Source: Apostichopus japonicus (lineage: Eukaryota; Echinodermata; Holothuroidea; Aspidochirotida; Stichopodidae). From it: a stretch of 64,000 nucleotides of DNA. The notes beneath the pieces were generated by a model. It had not been told where the DNA came from and searched no databases. It saw nothing but the letters and a program-made list of their open reading frames with translations. The position numbers and the translations under genes are program-made. The stretch lies in NCBI RefSeq assembly GCF_037975245.1, contig NC_092572.1:28131989-28195988 (forward strand). The letters run 5' to 3'. Below, piece by piece: positions 47,935-62,100 of this stretch. Position 1 is the stretch's first letter. Every line of letters starts with the position of its first letter.

Positions 47935-49560
47935 GAAAGTAGTGTTCTTCATGGTAAGGATCGTCAAAATTTAGTCCACATTATTGGGTTTTAAAGATTT
48001 CCTGTGTCACTTTTTAGCCAAAAGGTCGTAGAAACTGTATTATATAAACTACGTGACATTATTACAAAATGCGGCAAGATTTATAAGATGCGTCAGGTTA
48101 GTTCAATACGTCGAAGTGTATACCTCCTGTGTCATTCATTGGCCGTGTATGGTATACTGCTAGATTGCAGACGTGTGCAGTTTGTTCTACGTCAATTCTG
48201 TGACAATCTGAATGCGACATTTGACAGTTTAAATTGACATCCACTTAATAGATATATAGATGTGACAAGATGTAACCGTTTCAAATCTTAAACAGAAACT
48301 AAAGAGTATGATTTTCAAATTTGGGCTAGAATGAGTTACAAACCAGTGACCTCGTGGTTACCACATAACGGTCACACAATGGTTACTCCCTTAAGTATTT
48401 AGTTCTCATAGACATGAACAAATCCCTTTAATTCCTTTATCCCCCGATCATATACGTTAATTAACTGTTTATGGTAATTGCGTTTATGATATGCATAATT
48501 ATGAAAAACTTCAGTGGGTTTCTTTACACGGATACGTGTGAGCCCTTGTGATTCCAATAGGTAACAAAATACAAGTAAGAGGAATGGCAATGGATCTATT
48601 AATGTTCCTATTTTGTTTGTATTAAATGAATATTTCAAATTTGTAGTACATTATCCCGTTAATCAAATTGTGTGACGTTTTTCAGTGAGGTCAGTTCAGC
48701 GTTCTCATATGATGTTTAACGAAACATGATGTGTTCAGATAGCCTTGCCTACACACCTCCATTATATTACCCTTTTGGGTTTTGTTGGGTAGCTTTCCAT
48801 AACAACTCACTGCTTATACATAGTCATGATAACCTGTATTTGAAGGGGACGATGATACGGAAGGAAGGGGACCAGTATGGATGGCATGATGAGAGCTATG
48901 GAGGGGATGACGGACGTTGAAGAAAGAAGACGGTCAAACATTGACCACACCCCTATCTATTCCACCTTTGGTTCTTCTATAATTGATTGATACAGTCACC
49001 CCACACAACCCCCATCACTTTCCTTGTTGCTCAAAATTAGACTAATTATTGTTATATGTGTATTGCATATTGTTTGTAAGGGGGGGGGGGGGCAAATACT
49101 GTATTATACAATAAATCTTTAGTACGCAACCAAAAAGTGAAACCGAGTTTGAAATTTATTTAAGTCATATTTTATTCAAACACGATCTGCAGGAGGTTGG
49201 ATTTTCCACTTAAGGCTCTTGTGAAATTACATCTCAAGCACTGACGTTCATCCAACTTTTACCTTTGGAGCTATCCTAAAGTTTGTGAGAATGTCATCTC
49301 CATTCTCAGATCAAATGTCTCACCAACAAACCAACAAAAAGCAAAAACGATAACTGTTCTTGTACTGAACTATTACGGTTGTAAAGCATACGAGGTTTAT
49401 GCAAGTAAGGATGAACATCGAAAATATCTTGTAGAGTTGATGATGGATTTAAAGACAACATATCACCTTCACTTCGGGATTTATTGTATTTAAAATTGGC
49501 GCTACATATAGCGTATGGTAGACATGGATACCTTACGATATCAGTTATTAATTAAAAGAC
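47935..49560. other. Non-coding sequence, no supported gene
   Basis: Short frames at 48.0-48.9 kb have no recognised domain. A G tract lies at about 49081-49092. Confidence 0.4.
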
Positions 49561-49564
49561 TTTC

Positions 49565-50000
49565 ACTTGTTGACCTCTGCTGACTGAAATGCCCCTTGAC
49601 CTGCAATTACAACACAACTCAAGACGGTGGATCTACAACGTAACGTCATACGTATGGTCATTCAAGTGACACTGTCTGTTGTTATTAAGTTTGCAGGGTT
49701 TTGAGACTGAACTCTGACGACTGAAAAAGACCATTAATATCCACAAAGCAATAAAGTCCTCTTATTCATTAAGGTGGATCTATGTACTAAATATGTAACA
49801 ATGTACACGATCTTTCACACTTTCACTTCTATGTGCGTCAAATGAAGGTTTACCAGAAAATGCAAGAGTTTCACATACTAAGGTGGATCAACATACAATG
49901 CACGAAGTTCATTCACGCTTTACTATATAATGGACACAACCTTGAGTTACATTGACTTCGAAGGACCTATAACCTCATAAAATGCAAGAGAGCTCTTACT
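49565..50000 (+). repeat. GACC-type dispersed repeat
   Basis: Several eroded monomers with TTGACCTCTGCTGACTGAAA, AAGGTGGATCTATGTACTAA and GGACCTATAACCTCATAAAA. Confidence 0.6.
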
Positions 50001-51379
50001 AGGGTGGGTTTACTTACAAGTAGTTGTCAAACCACTGTACATGAAATCATTTGTTTATTTTGTTAACCTGAGTACATGAGCACATATAAAGTTACATAAC
50101 TTATAACCAAGACTTTAACCAGAAAGTAGCATTGCTATTATCAAGATGAAACAGTCGGGAAATCTTTAGAAAAGCTTAGCAAACCTCATTACACAGAAAT
50201 GTCAAATATGCAGTTGAGTGGTTTAGATGGGGTAATTAGACACATCTTTTAGATGCCTACCTACAAGACCACGCCAGATTGTGCTGTTTTATTGACATCA
50301 AGGAACCATTGATTTCTACTATAACATCGACGATGTTGCAATGCAGTTAAGTTGACTTTTGCAAAGTTACTTTCACCTTCTATTATGGTTCATAGTTACT
50401 ACACGAAATACAGCATTCAATGTTGCTGAGTGTGTAGCAAGGAATAAGCCAACTTTACATATCGCTGATTGTCCTACTTATGTCCATTTTCAAAATATGT
50501 AAGCAACTTCCGTATTCATACCATTAGAAGAAAAACACAACTCTGCTTTGAACTGAAATGACCTTTGAACCAATTTCCCACTCATTACTGAAACAAGGCA
50601 AAACGTTTTATCATGCAAAACCTATTGTGACTGGAAGACTACTTCTAGAGTATTGCTTTTGTTGTAAACTCCAAACAGTTATCAATTGAGTAACACATCC
50701 AAATAGACTTCAACCATATTAATATACAATATTACTATACACTGAAATAAACCTTATCATCCAGCAGTAAAAAAAAAAAAAAACATTTCCAACAACTGTG
50801 ATTGGCAGAGTAAATCATGATGATATAACACTGTGATAATCCTTGAGTGCTGTTAAAGGGAGCTCGGGAAGAAAGATCTGGTTGAGAGCACCAATGGCAT
50901 GTAGTATCTTAATCAACTTTGCTTTCACATAACATCATAATCAAAGTTAGCTGCGACCAATTTGATGTATATCTTGTTTGGCGCCCTCTACAAAGTTAAA
51001 ACAAGCTTCTAGAGAGATGGTACATTGGTGACCCTTTCCAACCAGCAATTGCCAGAAGTCCTCCCAGAAGAGATTAGAACCCTAGGATTTTTCTTTGCCA
51101 CAAATGACCCTAGATTTATGTTTTATGGTTTAATGAAGCCACTAACAAAGGCAAAAACTTGGAGAACCTTCGTCAGGATTGAGCAAATGAATTGCCAGCA
51201 AATAACATTAGAGCTGGTGTTGACAGAAATATAGAGACACGTAATTGTTATTGCATAAGCTTTGTTGACTTTGCTAATTAAGCTGTAGACAATTATGTTT
51301 GGTACCCATTATGAGGTTTCCTCATATGGGGTTTTGGATGAAACTTAAGCTTGCTGAATCAGATATCATGTCTACAATG
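50001..51379. other. Non-coding sequence
   Basis: Weak traces of the GACC repeat but no clear monomers; no exon recognised. Confidence 0.4.
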
Positions 51380-53175
51380 TTTTTAAACCTTGACCTCTAA
51401 TAAACTCAAATGATGTTTCGTTTCCTTTTGTTATATCTGCCATTAAATCACAATGATATACATTTGTTAATGCAAATTCGTAGCAATGATGCAGCGGGAC
51501 GAGAAGATTACTAACAGAATGCCAAAATGCATTGTGGTTTCCATGATGTAACATAAGCAGTGTTCTTCGTGAATCTGAATTAATGTTTAGTGAGGGTGTA
51601 CAACATACTTGATCTTAGTAATACAGTAAAAAAGCAGTGACAAACAGATGTGACAAACAATAAACCAACAAACGACACAGGCTGTCCTGAAATTACGTTT
51701 GACCTAAACAACTGGTTTGTTGTACTATATCTGAAACATCAAAAATTGCATCTGTGCTTATTTGACCCCCGGTGAACTCAAACGGCCATTGGCCTCCACC
51801 CATAACATTAGGCTTCCTGTAATTAATGTGGTACTATAACATACCTAATATATTATCTGTCTGAGCTTCCCTTGTGATATTATGTTTAGGTAGGTGCGTT
51901 AGTGTAGAGAAACAGGTAAGAGAGGAGTGAAGTAAATGGTAGGCGTTTGTTGACTTGGTATGACAGTTGACCTCCACCAAAATCAAAAGGCTTCTTTCAC
52001 TCAATGTTATACACCTTCATACCAAGTATGAGATCTGCCCAGGCTTCCAACATTTTGATATCATGCTTACAAGATTTTCAACATTTTACCTATGATGACC
52101 CTAACTGACCATTGACCACCACAAAAACTACAGGCTATTCTGTACTCACATGGTTCATACCAAGTATCAGATATGCTAAATCTTCCAATAATAAAATATC
52201 ATGTTTACAATGATTTCACAATTTCACATTTGATGACCCCAAATACCTTCGACCTCCACATAACACAACAGACTTCTTTGTACTGAAAGTGGTACTTCTA
52301 CACACCAAATACGAGGTCTGCCAAGCTTCATTTCTTGAGATATTGTGTTCACAAGGGTTCTACAATTTGACCTCCAGTGACCAAAAATGACCTTTCACCT
52401 CCACCAAAAATGCTTATTGTACTCATTGTGGTTCATATACATACAAAGTATGACCTTTTTCCTATCTTCCCTTTTCAGATATCGTGTTTACAAGCTGGGC
52501 GTCACAATCGCACACATACACATACATAAATGCAAAGGTTACGATTAGCATCGAAACCAAAAGGAAAATCGGGTTCATTTACCTAAAATAGAGCCTTCAC
52601 ATACCAACTGAGAAATATGTCAAAGATTGCTTGCTTGAGACATCATGTTTACAAACTATTCAAGTTCATGAAATCAAATTACCTTTGATCGCCAAAAAGG
52701 ACTCATTATGGAGCAGCTAAACTCTTGAAATGTCATCTTTACAAGTTTTTCATATTTTTGCCTCTGCTGACCTACAAGGACCTTTGACACAATAAGTTTC
52801 TTGAATTTTAATGAGGGATATTAAAATTCGAAATATGAGATTCATTCAATATTTCTTTCTTGAGATATCGTGTTTGGAAAATTTGTAGCTTCTGATCTCT
52901 GCTGACCTCAAGTGAAAGTTGACCTCCAATGATTACAATAGAGGTTCATCTAAATGAGTATTGAGCAATTAAACACTTAATATATTCATTCAAAGTTGTA
53001 ATCTTAATGTATGGTATTAACAAATTTTTCACATTTTGCCTCTGCTGACTGCACATGACCTTTCACCTCCACCATTAACAAAATGCTTGACATCAACAAG
53101 GATTATCTACAAGGAAAATTTGAGGCCTTCCAGTCTTATCGTGTTTACAAGCAAGGTATCACACACAGTTGCCCA
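51380..53175 (+). repeat. Long GACCTTTGACC tandem repeat block
   Basis: About ten diverged monomers of 130-150 bp in head-to-tail order, each with TGACCTCCACC-like, CTTCTTGTACTCA-like, ACCAAGTATGAGATCTGCC-like and GATATCGTGTTTACAAG words. Two sub-blocks end with GCGTCACAATCGCACACATA (about 52500) and GTATCACACACAGTTGCC (about 53156), the usual CA-rich terminus. This is the largest block of the family here. Confidence 0.85.
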
Positions 53176-54219
53176 TCACTATAATTGATTACAAATTACG
53201 ACAAAACGAAGAATATGAAACGGACACAGATGTAAATATCTTCCATTTGCATGTTGGTTACTGTGTGACACAAAGTGTGTGTTTAAAAACATACAGGTTT
53301 ATTATTGTAGACTTGCTTTATTGAATATTACATGGTTGGAATGTCACTGGAAGCTTTTGACAAATAGTAGGTCTACTGGGTAGAATGTGCTTGCAAATAA
53401 AAACAGTGTAAGGACAATCCATGTTATACACCATATGTAATAATGCTTCACAGTGATAATGAACACATCCTGTAACCATCAATGGTCTTTGCAATGTTCT
53501 TTGAAGTGCATTCTGTGAAATGCTAGATAATTCATAGTTCTACTGAATTTTACTTCACAACATGTTATCAACCATAACATTAATATAGTACACACCAGAT
53601 AAAATGAACTCTGAATGTTCTTTTCTCTCATCATACTTACTATGCAAAGGAGGACAGTACATCACCAACTTGCAATAACCACTTGCACATACTTGTTTAT
53701 ATGATACTGACAACTATGAGCTACGTTCAACACTACATAAATTGGAATGGGAAAACTCTCTGATAGTATTTAAGAGGCAACACTGGCAAATTGACACATT
53801 GAATAAACTATATATTTAAATTAATATTACCCAATTTAACCGAGCAATTCTATCATGTACAAGGGATGTGTTTATGAAACTCCTAGTTGATAGCATTGTG
53901 TATATGACAAAAACCAATTCCCAGTCTACTTGTCGTATAACCAACACGCCTTCATTATCTCGTTTGTTGAACTGATTGCTATTGTGGTAATTATACTGTA
54001 TTAAACTCCTCCTCCTCCTCCTTCTTCTCCCCTATTTAGTCATTGTAACTGTAACATATACTTTGTTGTACATTCAGTAGTACTGCAGTATATATTTGAT
54101 ACAAATGGTGATTTTCCGGTGATGTTAATGAAGTCAGTGATCTGATCTCTACCAGTTTCTACAGCATACATTACATTTGTCATACTTGTAGCTTGCATGT
54201 AGAGTAGTTCTTTAGACTA
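53176..54219. other. Non-coding sequence
   Basis: No exon seen. A short CTC/CTT run lies near 54008-54030. Confidence 0.4.
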
Positions 54220-54775
54220 GTCTGATGTCAAACTTCATGATATCTCCTTCAGATGAGAGCCTGGGGTGTTGCCCTGTGGTCATACCAACATCGCTTTATC
54301 CCCTATTCAGGTTGCAGCTTGATCATGTAGATGCATTCTCCTGACAATAACCTTTGAGCAAAATAGCAGAAGCTGGTTCCTTCAAAATAGCAGTACTCTA
54401 TTGCCACAGATGTTGTACCAAATTTGGTGCCCCTAGCCCAGTCAGTTCACATTGTGCCCCTTGGATTAATTCTCAGGCATAAATGAATTGGTGACAAGGT
54501 GGCCACTTGAAGTCCTTTCCTTTAGATACAAAGTATGTGTCTTTGCTACAATATTTTGCTTCTTCCTCAAAGCTTGTATAACGATAGCTTTAAGTCAACA
54601 ACTACTGTGATAGATCATCGAGTCCATGACTTACAATTCTGATGTCATAACTGTCTCAATCCCATAACAAGCATCCTTGGTGCAAAACTTAAGATATTAT
54701 AAGTCTGTTGGATAGTTTGGCCTTCAAGTTGACATGTTGCTCTCCTGATTGTATCGAATTCAAAGCTGTCTATGA
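54220..54775 (-). pseudogene. Possible decayed coding segment or 3' UTR
   Basis: Read on the minus strand, after a plausible acceptor TTTTTCATAG, stretches of protein-like sequence follow one another in different frames (for example EFDTIRRATCQLEGQTI, then CSKDTYFVSKGKDFKWPPC, then SVAIEYCYFEGTSFCYFAQR), each ended by a stop. This could be a frameshifted gene relic, or chance. No family was recognised. Confidence 0.2.
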
Positions 54776-56401
54776 AAAAGAAGAAACCAGCTTATAACAA
54801 AAATCATTCATTTCAAATCGATTAATTTCACAGTTTTTTGGCAGTTTGGTTCAAGTTTCCATTTATTGATTATTCATTTCTATATTGAATTATACATCTA
54901 GTACTTTGTACAACATTTATTAAGATAGGCTAAAATAAACACATTTAATTTGTAAGATTAAACTACACATTTATAATAAGAATAATCACGGTTGGTCCAT
55001 CATCAGAGCTTCATTGCAGAGAAAATGATCCTTTTTATCTGAGGTTGGTTATTTAGTACAGCTATTGCAGCCAATTTCAATTATATTAAACCATTTCCAC
55101 TATTTTTATTAATAATGAAACAAAGAAAAGAAAGTATGAAACCATCATTCCAATGATGGATTTCCAACTTATTTATCGAACTGCCCTGGAAAAAGAATGT
55201 TATTTCAGCAAATGACCTAACTGTCAGGTAGATTACCAATTCTGTTTCTATATCCTGATTCTTAACTTTATAATTATATACTGATTTTGTCATTGTATAC
55301 TGTCTGATACAGAGAATATGCTCAATACCCATCTATAGAGACGACAGTCACTAGGTGGGCTCTAGTTTAGATGGCTGTTCCCTGTGGAGGGTGGTGCCAG
55401 GTCTGGGATAGCCAATCTGCATAAGCTTTTTACGCCATAGTCTCCTGTTTACTTTTCCAGATAGTGCTTATTTATCTGTCAAACAAAAGTTACTGTCTGT
55501 TTTGCCTACCCTTATTCCAGTTTACCTATATTTCCATAAAGATATCACTTTTCCACAAACGTTTAACCTACCAGAAGGTCAACCTGGATCACATTCCTAC
55601 ACACCCAATCAATAAATTTTTACTATTTACTTGCTATTTCTGACTATCTGACTTGAGACTGATTTCAGATATACTAACTGGTATCAAAGCACCAATCAAA
55701 TCCAGACTGCTAACTTAATACAAAGTAAATAAAAAGGTTACAAAAAGTCCAAGAGAAAACGAAATTACAAACGTATTCCCACATTGAAATGGATATTGAG
55801 GTCACGAACAATGTAAAACCTATATGAAAATTAAAAAAATGCTCCACTGTTTCATATTTGGTTAATTGCAAAAAATCATTTCAATTTCTTGTCCCTCAAT
55901 CAAGATATGGCTGATTAATTCACTTGACTGATTGTAACCTACTTTGACTGGCTGAACCCTTGATTCTTCCCTGGAGTGGCGGTACCACTGCGATGTCAAA
56001 TATTCTTCAAAAGCTCTCCTTGTTATAATCTTCTTAGAGATTTATCCTTTGAAATCTGATGTATTTTCTGAATGTCTCCATTTTTAGATAGAAACGATAT
56101 TTTTCCTCTGTAGAAAAAGGGAGTTAAATATTGTATAACAAGAAAAAAGGAAGATTCTAGCTAAATTTCAATTTCATCGCCATAAACTCAGCTGTAAGTC
56201 CTATTTTAGTCCTATGTATTGCATTTCTGTCATGTTGTCTTAATTTCTTAGTACAGAAATGAATTGGTACCAGTTCAGTGTCTTGATGAGCTACTGTGTC
56301 ATTCTCAGTAACAAGTCACTAGGTGGAAGGGGGGGGGGGGCTTCAATATACCTGTTGGGATTTAGAGAAATATAAATAAAAACACAACAGGCTTCATTTA
56401 C
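54776..56401. other. Non-coding sequence
   Basis: No supported exon. A G tract lies at about 56330-56340. Confidence 0.4.
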
Positions 56402-58056
56402 TTGGCTGAGTGCATATCTAGAACCACAATGAAAACATTCCATGGTTCCTTGCTGCTGCTCATTGATTAACAGGGAAGACTCCAAGTATGCATTCATGAT
56501 CGAAGCATCCCCTGAAGATATACATGTACAAACTGTTGTTACCAAAATAATGCTAGCCAGGGCACTTTATAAATATGAATGAACCATGCATTGTATTAGC
56601 ACACATCAGAATGTGTCTGCTATCTACAAATATCACTGATCCAATTGTGAAGATCAAACATATGATTTCTACATAATTAACTGCAATTTGATAAATAATC
56701 CCTCATCCGGTACTCATCATTAGTCATGACATGAGCACAGAAAACAATTACGTTCAACTACTCACTAAAAATTGTAATGGTCAATAACTGCCTTGTGAAG
56801 TTATTAATCAATACACACTTGTAACCTTAATATTGTACAGCCACACCTCCTCATAAATACACAAGTTACCAATTGGAACCCACATTGCCATTTGTAGGCA
56901 ACCTACCTATAACACATTCACGTTTAAAGAAACTGTGACTAATGATTGTCAAGTTATTACAATTTTAAGATTTTACCGTTTCATCCTATGACCTCATTAA
57001 TATTCATGATATGAGCACCAAAATCAATAGGATTCATCATCTCATTGATGGGTGGACCACCCACCCATCAAGTGCGGCATTGATCAATCATTCCCTTGCG
57101 AAGTTACCATGCATACAAACTAAAGTGTCACACACACCCATACACACACACATACACACAGGCCGATCTAACTACAAAGGTTCTTTGATTTCAGCAAGAA
57201 ATCAAAAACAGTATCTGTAAAAACAACATATATTTCATATGATACTTCTTTTTTTGGGGATTTTTGGTCTCGGATATTACTAGAGACTCAATTACTGCAC
57301 AATGTTTTTATGAAGTGCAGTAAATAGTACTACAGATATTATGACAGCTGTTTACATATGTAACCAAAGTTACATTACCACATTCATTATATCATGCAAG
57401 GAATTCACTCAAGTAAATTAGGGAAATATAATAGTTCTGGATATCTGACAAATCTATGAATCGATAACATACCATACGAGATGCTGATGTTCATACTGTC
57501 ATACCATTCGGTCATACTGTCAACTATGAAATGATATTCTGTTAACATTAGAACCGGTAAGCAGCACTAATAGCTTTGGCTAAGATGGTAGTTGATTATA
57601 AATGCAAGTCTCACATTCTAAATTGATGTATGTTATTAATATTAGTTTAAAAGCTGAAATTAACAAAAATCCAAGTAGGAATAAAAAAAATCTGGAACTA
57701 TAAACCAATTTAATTGCTTTAAGACAATTCTGAGTTTTGCTTGTTTCTTGATATAGTTCATTCAAATATAATTTTATGTTCATATCAATTGAATGGAGCA
57801 ATGATCAGCTCACATATAGCTTCATATATTAGTTATTATGTACAGGTACAATGTTTAAAATATACTTACTTCTACATAACATATTTTCCATTCCACAAGA
57901 ATCTGTCAATGTGTTGTCAATACCACTACAAGTTGCCTCACTGACAGTCACTGTCACATTCGTTCCTCCAAGAAAAGAGGAAAACTGGAGAATCTTCTGA
58001 CAAACAGAACAGTTTGGCTGAAGATTTCTAACTCTGTCAGTTGGCAAAGCACTTGC
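56402..58056 (-). CDS. Possible two-exon cysteine-containing gene fragment
   Basis: Two minus-strand exons fit together: 58056-57870 (acceptor TAGATCCAG, donor GTAAGT) and 56511-56402 (acceptor ATATCTTCAG, donor GTAAAT). The first leaves one base and the second supplies two, so the phase agrees. The first has 'CSVCQKILQF', then Cys residues in 'EATCSGI' and 'TDSCGMEN', spaced somewhat like a saposin-B-type domain; the second has 'MECFHCGSRYALSQ'. No start, stop or further exons were found. It lies 3' of the Death-domain gene on the same strand and could instead be spurious or part of a long 3' UTR. Confidence 0.3.
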
Positions 58057-58597
58057 CTGGATCTAAACAATCATCAGTTATCATTTTGGATAGTGGCTAA
58101 AAAGGAAGAAAAAGAGTTTAGTAAAATGAAATTTGATGTTCAAATAGGTTCTATATGCAAATGGCCCAAAAACTTCTTAACACCCATAAACACCCATAAA
58201 ATAAAAGCTTTTTCGGCACTGAAAGTTAAACAAAAAAAAGTATATCCTACACAGACATGAAAAATACAAGATAGTCACAATAATGAATCTTATTTTTTGT
58301 TCAGGATGATAATAGGTGTCTTACATAGGCAGCAGCTTTGTAAGTTTACAGTGAACAGATGTATGATAAGATTACCTGGAACACTGAAATTTGATTCCAT
58401 CTGTCCCCTCATTTAATGGGAAATTTGTGAAAGTGAGATTCTACAGTTTATGTGAAGATTTAATTTTGCAGGAGGAAATCAAATTTACTGAATAAGTGAT
58501 ATCTTTAATAGAAAGTGATAATGCATGAAGCAGATATATAATTAATTTCTAAGTTCCTTTGAGGTATTTTATATTATTAAATTAAATACTTACCTTG

Positions 58598-58831
58598 CTA
58601 ATACAGCTTCTCTTGCAGGTCTCTGCGGCCAGCTGCTATTAAAGCCTCTCCCAGTACTCTGTATGTGGCTTGACTTCCATTTCTCTGTTTCCAAGTCAAC
58701 AACATCTGATAAACAGTTTCCTTGTGTCCCTGGTTGGTATAATCACTCTCAAGGTTATAAAGCTTTGAGTCTTCTAGTCCAAGATTTCTGCCTACAGCTT
58801 TCCATTCATTTTTAATTTCCTCTGAGAGATC
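58598..58831 (-). CDS. Terminal exon encoding the Death domain
   Basis: Acceptor CATATTACAG before 58831. Seventy-seven codons cover the complete Death domain, with the conserved Trp residues in 'NEWKAVG' and 'LTWKQRNGS'. The stop TAG is followed by CAAG and a donor-like GTAAGT, so the 3' UTR may be spliced. Confidence 0.88.
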   Translation of the reverse strand, partial: DLSEEIKNEWKAVGRNLGLEDSKLYNLESDYTNQGHKETVYQMLLTWKQRNGSQATYRVLGEALIAAGRRDLQEKLY

Positions 58832-59031
58832 CTGTAATATGATCAGAGTTTATGTATATTGAGTGTTATCTGAGTTGAACATACATAAACTATATCAGTT
58901 TTCTATCAGGTCCACTGTCTAAAGTATTTAATAATTTTTGATGCATTGATTACAGAGTGTAAAAGTTACCTCAATCATGTTCCAATAATTTTTCACAAAT
59001 TATACGATAGCTGACACCTTCTGTATATTAA

Positions 59032-59118
<87 letters not shown>

Positions 59119-59123
59119 CATAC

Positions 59124-59162
<39 letters not shown>

Positions 59163-62100
59163 CTTATATTAGAGCATGATACAGAATGGCAGATTTAACA
59201 AGCAGCTCATAAGACACTAAATTCCAACAGTGGAGTCACTCAAAGGAATTTGTGGATTCCTCTGTCCCCCACCCCCCCCCCCACCCCAATTAAGATAATG
59301 GTGACTTGGAAAATCACTGGTAATGACTTGACTATGAAAAAAATCCATGACCACACTGCAGAATAAATCAGAAAAACTCCAATAGTTGTCACTAGCTAGG
59401 TGTCTCTCAGATGTGATGAAAATAATAAATAACGCTTCTCCCAGGTACAAATTTTAAACTCCTTTGCACGCGTGCAGACCCAGAACGAGCAAATCAAAAA
59501 CACTTTAAAACAAACAATTGGTGACAAGTTGTGAGTCACCACCCAACTGACGTGTGTAGCACTCTCAATATATACGCAATACATGACCTAGTTGCACATG
59601 GCACCATGTAGCCCTTGCACATAACTACAAGGAATGGCAGTGTGCCACGCACAATGCTCATGTGATTTGTTTAAAAATTTTTGCAATTTCCTCGTTCTGG
59701 GCGCATATTTTCGTCTTGCATGATTGCAGACAAAGCGACCACTAATGGAGTTTACACCTATAGATATCTTTGTAGTGTGGAATTTGGTGCACATCCCCAT
59801 CTGTCACACATACAAATGGCATACAGCATATTTAATATAAGCACAATAAGACTTGTGACACCTTACTTTGGGTGCTGGAGTACAGATTTATATGGAATAA
59901 CCTGATTGATTGAGCAACTTGGGAAAATATGTCCTAGAAACAAGCACTAGAAGAACCTGACAATGCAAAGTCATTATCTTTTGAAACTTGACAACAGCAG
60001 TGTCATAAGTGGAAAATCTCTGTCACCTAAAAGAGTAAAGGTCAAATCCTGTGACAGTTAGTGACATATAGGAATGCCACTTGTCGAAGATATTGTGGTC
60101 AAAAATTAAAAAAATGATATGAGAGTCATTTTGTAAGCAGGTAGTAGATCTGTCATATTGTTGCTCCTAATTTCATTTCGGCAATTTAAGACTTAATGTT
60201 GTCTGTCACCAGGATGTCAGATATTATGAGTGCTGAATGTTTTGGCTCTCTGACATATAGAACTGGGACCTCATAGTAGATTTCAGAAATGGTGACCACT
60301 ATGGTAAAATTATCAGTGAAGCCCTAAGTATGAAATGGACCCTATTCCTAACCCATTTAACATATAAAATTTCATTTGAATGCTGCAATCCCACCCTTCC
60401 TCAACATTAATGTGTAACCTTCTGAAAGGGTGGTATAAATCTGTAATTATTTGTTTTGGATAGGTGAAGGTAGTACACATAATATGGGGCAACAATCATC
60501 TAACTGCAAGTTTTCACCTATTCTGTCATTGGTCAAGCTATATACAGCTGTAATATTTTTACTACTATCTACCTAAAAAGACCTTTGAACTTTGAACAAA
60601 AAAAAGTGTTTTGGACTCAATAAGTATTTTTAAGCATTCCATTTTGAGTAGAGAGCTTACACAAGTTTTCAGACTGTAACCTCTGTTGACCTCAAATGGC
60701 ATTTGAACTAAAAAAACAAAATGTGTCCTCTCTCAATAACATGCATCATTGTGCTACATATGGATTTCATCCAACTTCTACTTTGTGAGTTGTTTACAAG
60801 TCTTTTGGACTTTGACTTTGGCAAGGAATCATGGAATAAAAAGATATAAAGAAATAACAATTGTCAAATGGTGCATTCAGAGGCATACTCAGGCTTTAAC
60901 TTAAGTCCTCATAAATAGCTCAAAATGGAAGGTTGGGGTAACAAAAAATTACAAATTCAAAATTTCTTCCCACTGTTTGTGTATGGGCCTGAACCTTTAT
61001 GGGAGGGATAGAAATCATAGTTATGTATTCTAATACTCAGCCCTGTTCTAGCATAGTTTGTATACTCATACTCAGTCCTGTTCTAGCATAGTTATGTGTT
61101 CTCATACTCAGCCCTGTTCTAGCGTAGTAATGTGTACTCATACTCAGCCCTGTTCTAGCATAGTTATGTGTTCTCATACTCAGCCATGTTCTAGCATAGG
61201 TATGTGTACTTATACCCAGCCTTGTTCTAGCATAGTTATGTGTACTCATACTCAGCCCTCTTCTAGCATAGTTATGTGTACTCATACTCAGCCCTGTTCT
61301 AGCATAGCTATGTGTTCTCATACTCAGCCCTGTTCTAGAATAGTTTGTGTACTCATACCAGTTCTCTATTAGTCCCCAAGTTTAAAGATTGTATGACACA
61401 GGATTTAATGTATTGATTACAGAATGACAAATCATGTATACCATATATTGTTTATTTACATCCATTGAAGCATGACGAAGTTCCTTTATATCCAGACTCC
61501 TTCTGAGTATCTTGTGTACTACAACATGATACTAAATGATGGATCTGCCAAGCTTTTCTCAAAAAGAAAAAATAATTTATTAACTGTTAACACTTTACCC
61601 ACAAAGTGGCATCTTCAACTGGTGAAGATGCATCAACTCTTGTCTGTTGGGAAAGTCTCACATCTCTTGGCTGTAATGCTTGAGAACTCCCCGAGAGAGA
61701 TGTAGCCAGTACTTTCTGCGATCAGAATTAATAATACAAGTTATACAAAACTTCAAAAACAACAATTTTTAACTTTTGATCCACCTCCACACATCAATAG
61801 TCGTTTTACAAACAATAAACAATGGACATAATAGTATGAACTAAAGGAAGGGAATGACAAAACATATTTATTTGTATAACCAGTGTGTTATACTAGATTA
61901 CCATTTGTTCTTAAACCTCTTAATACATTTAAGAATTTTGAACTTTTGTCTACATCCTAACATCTATGATGGTTGTGTACAAACCATGGACACAACACGA
62001 ACATGATCTAGTTAAGAATTACAAACAATCATACGACTCATTACTATTAGCTATGAACAGTAGTAAACCATGCTCAGAAGTCTTTCAAGTTAATATGTTA

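Noticed and set aside
48004-48237. 77-codon plus-strand frame, somewhat basic and hydrophobic
   Set aside because: No homology recognised and no promoter or splice context.
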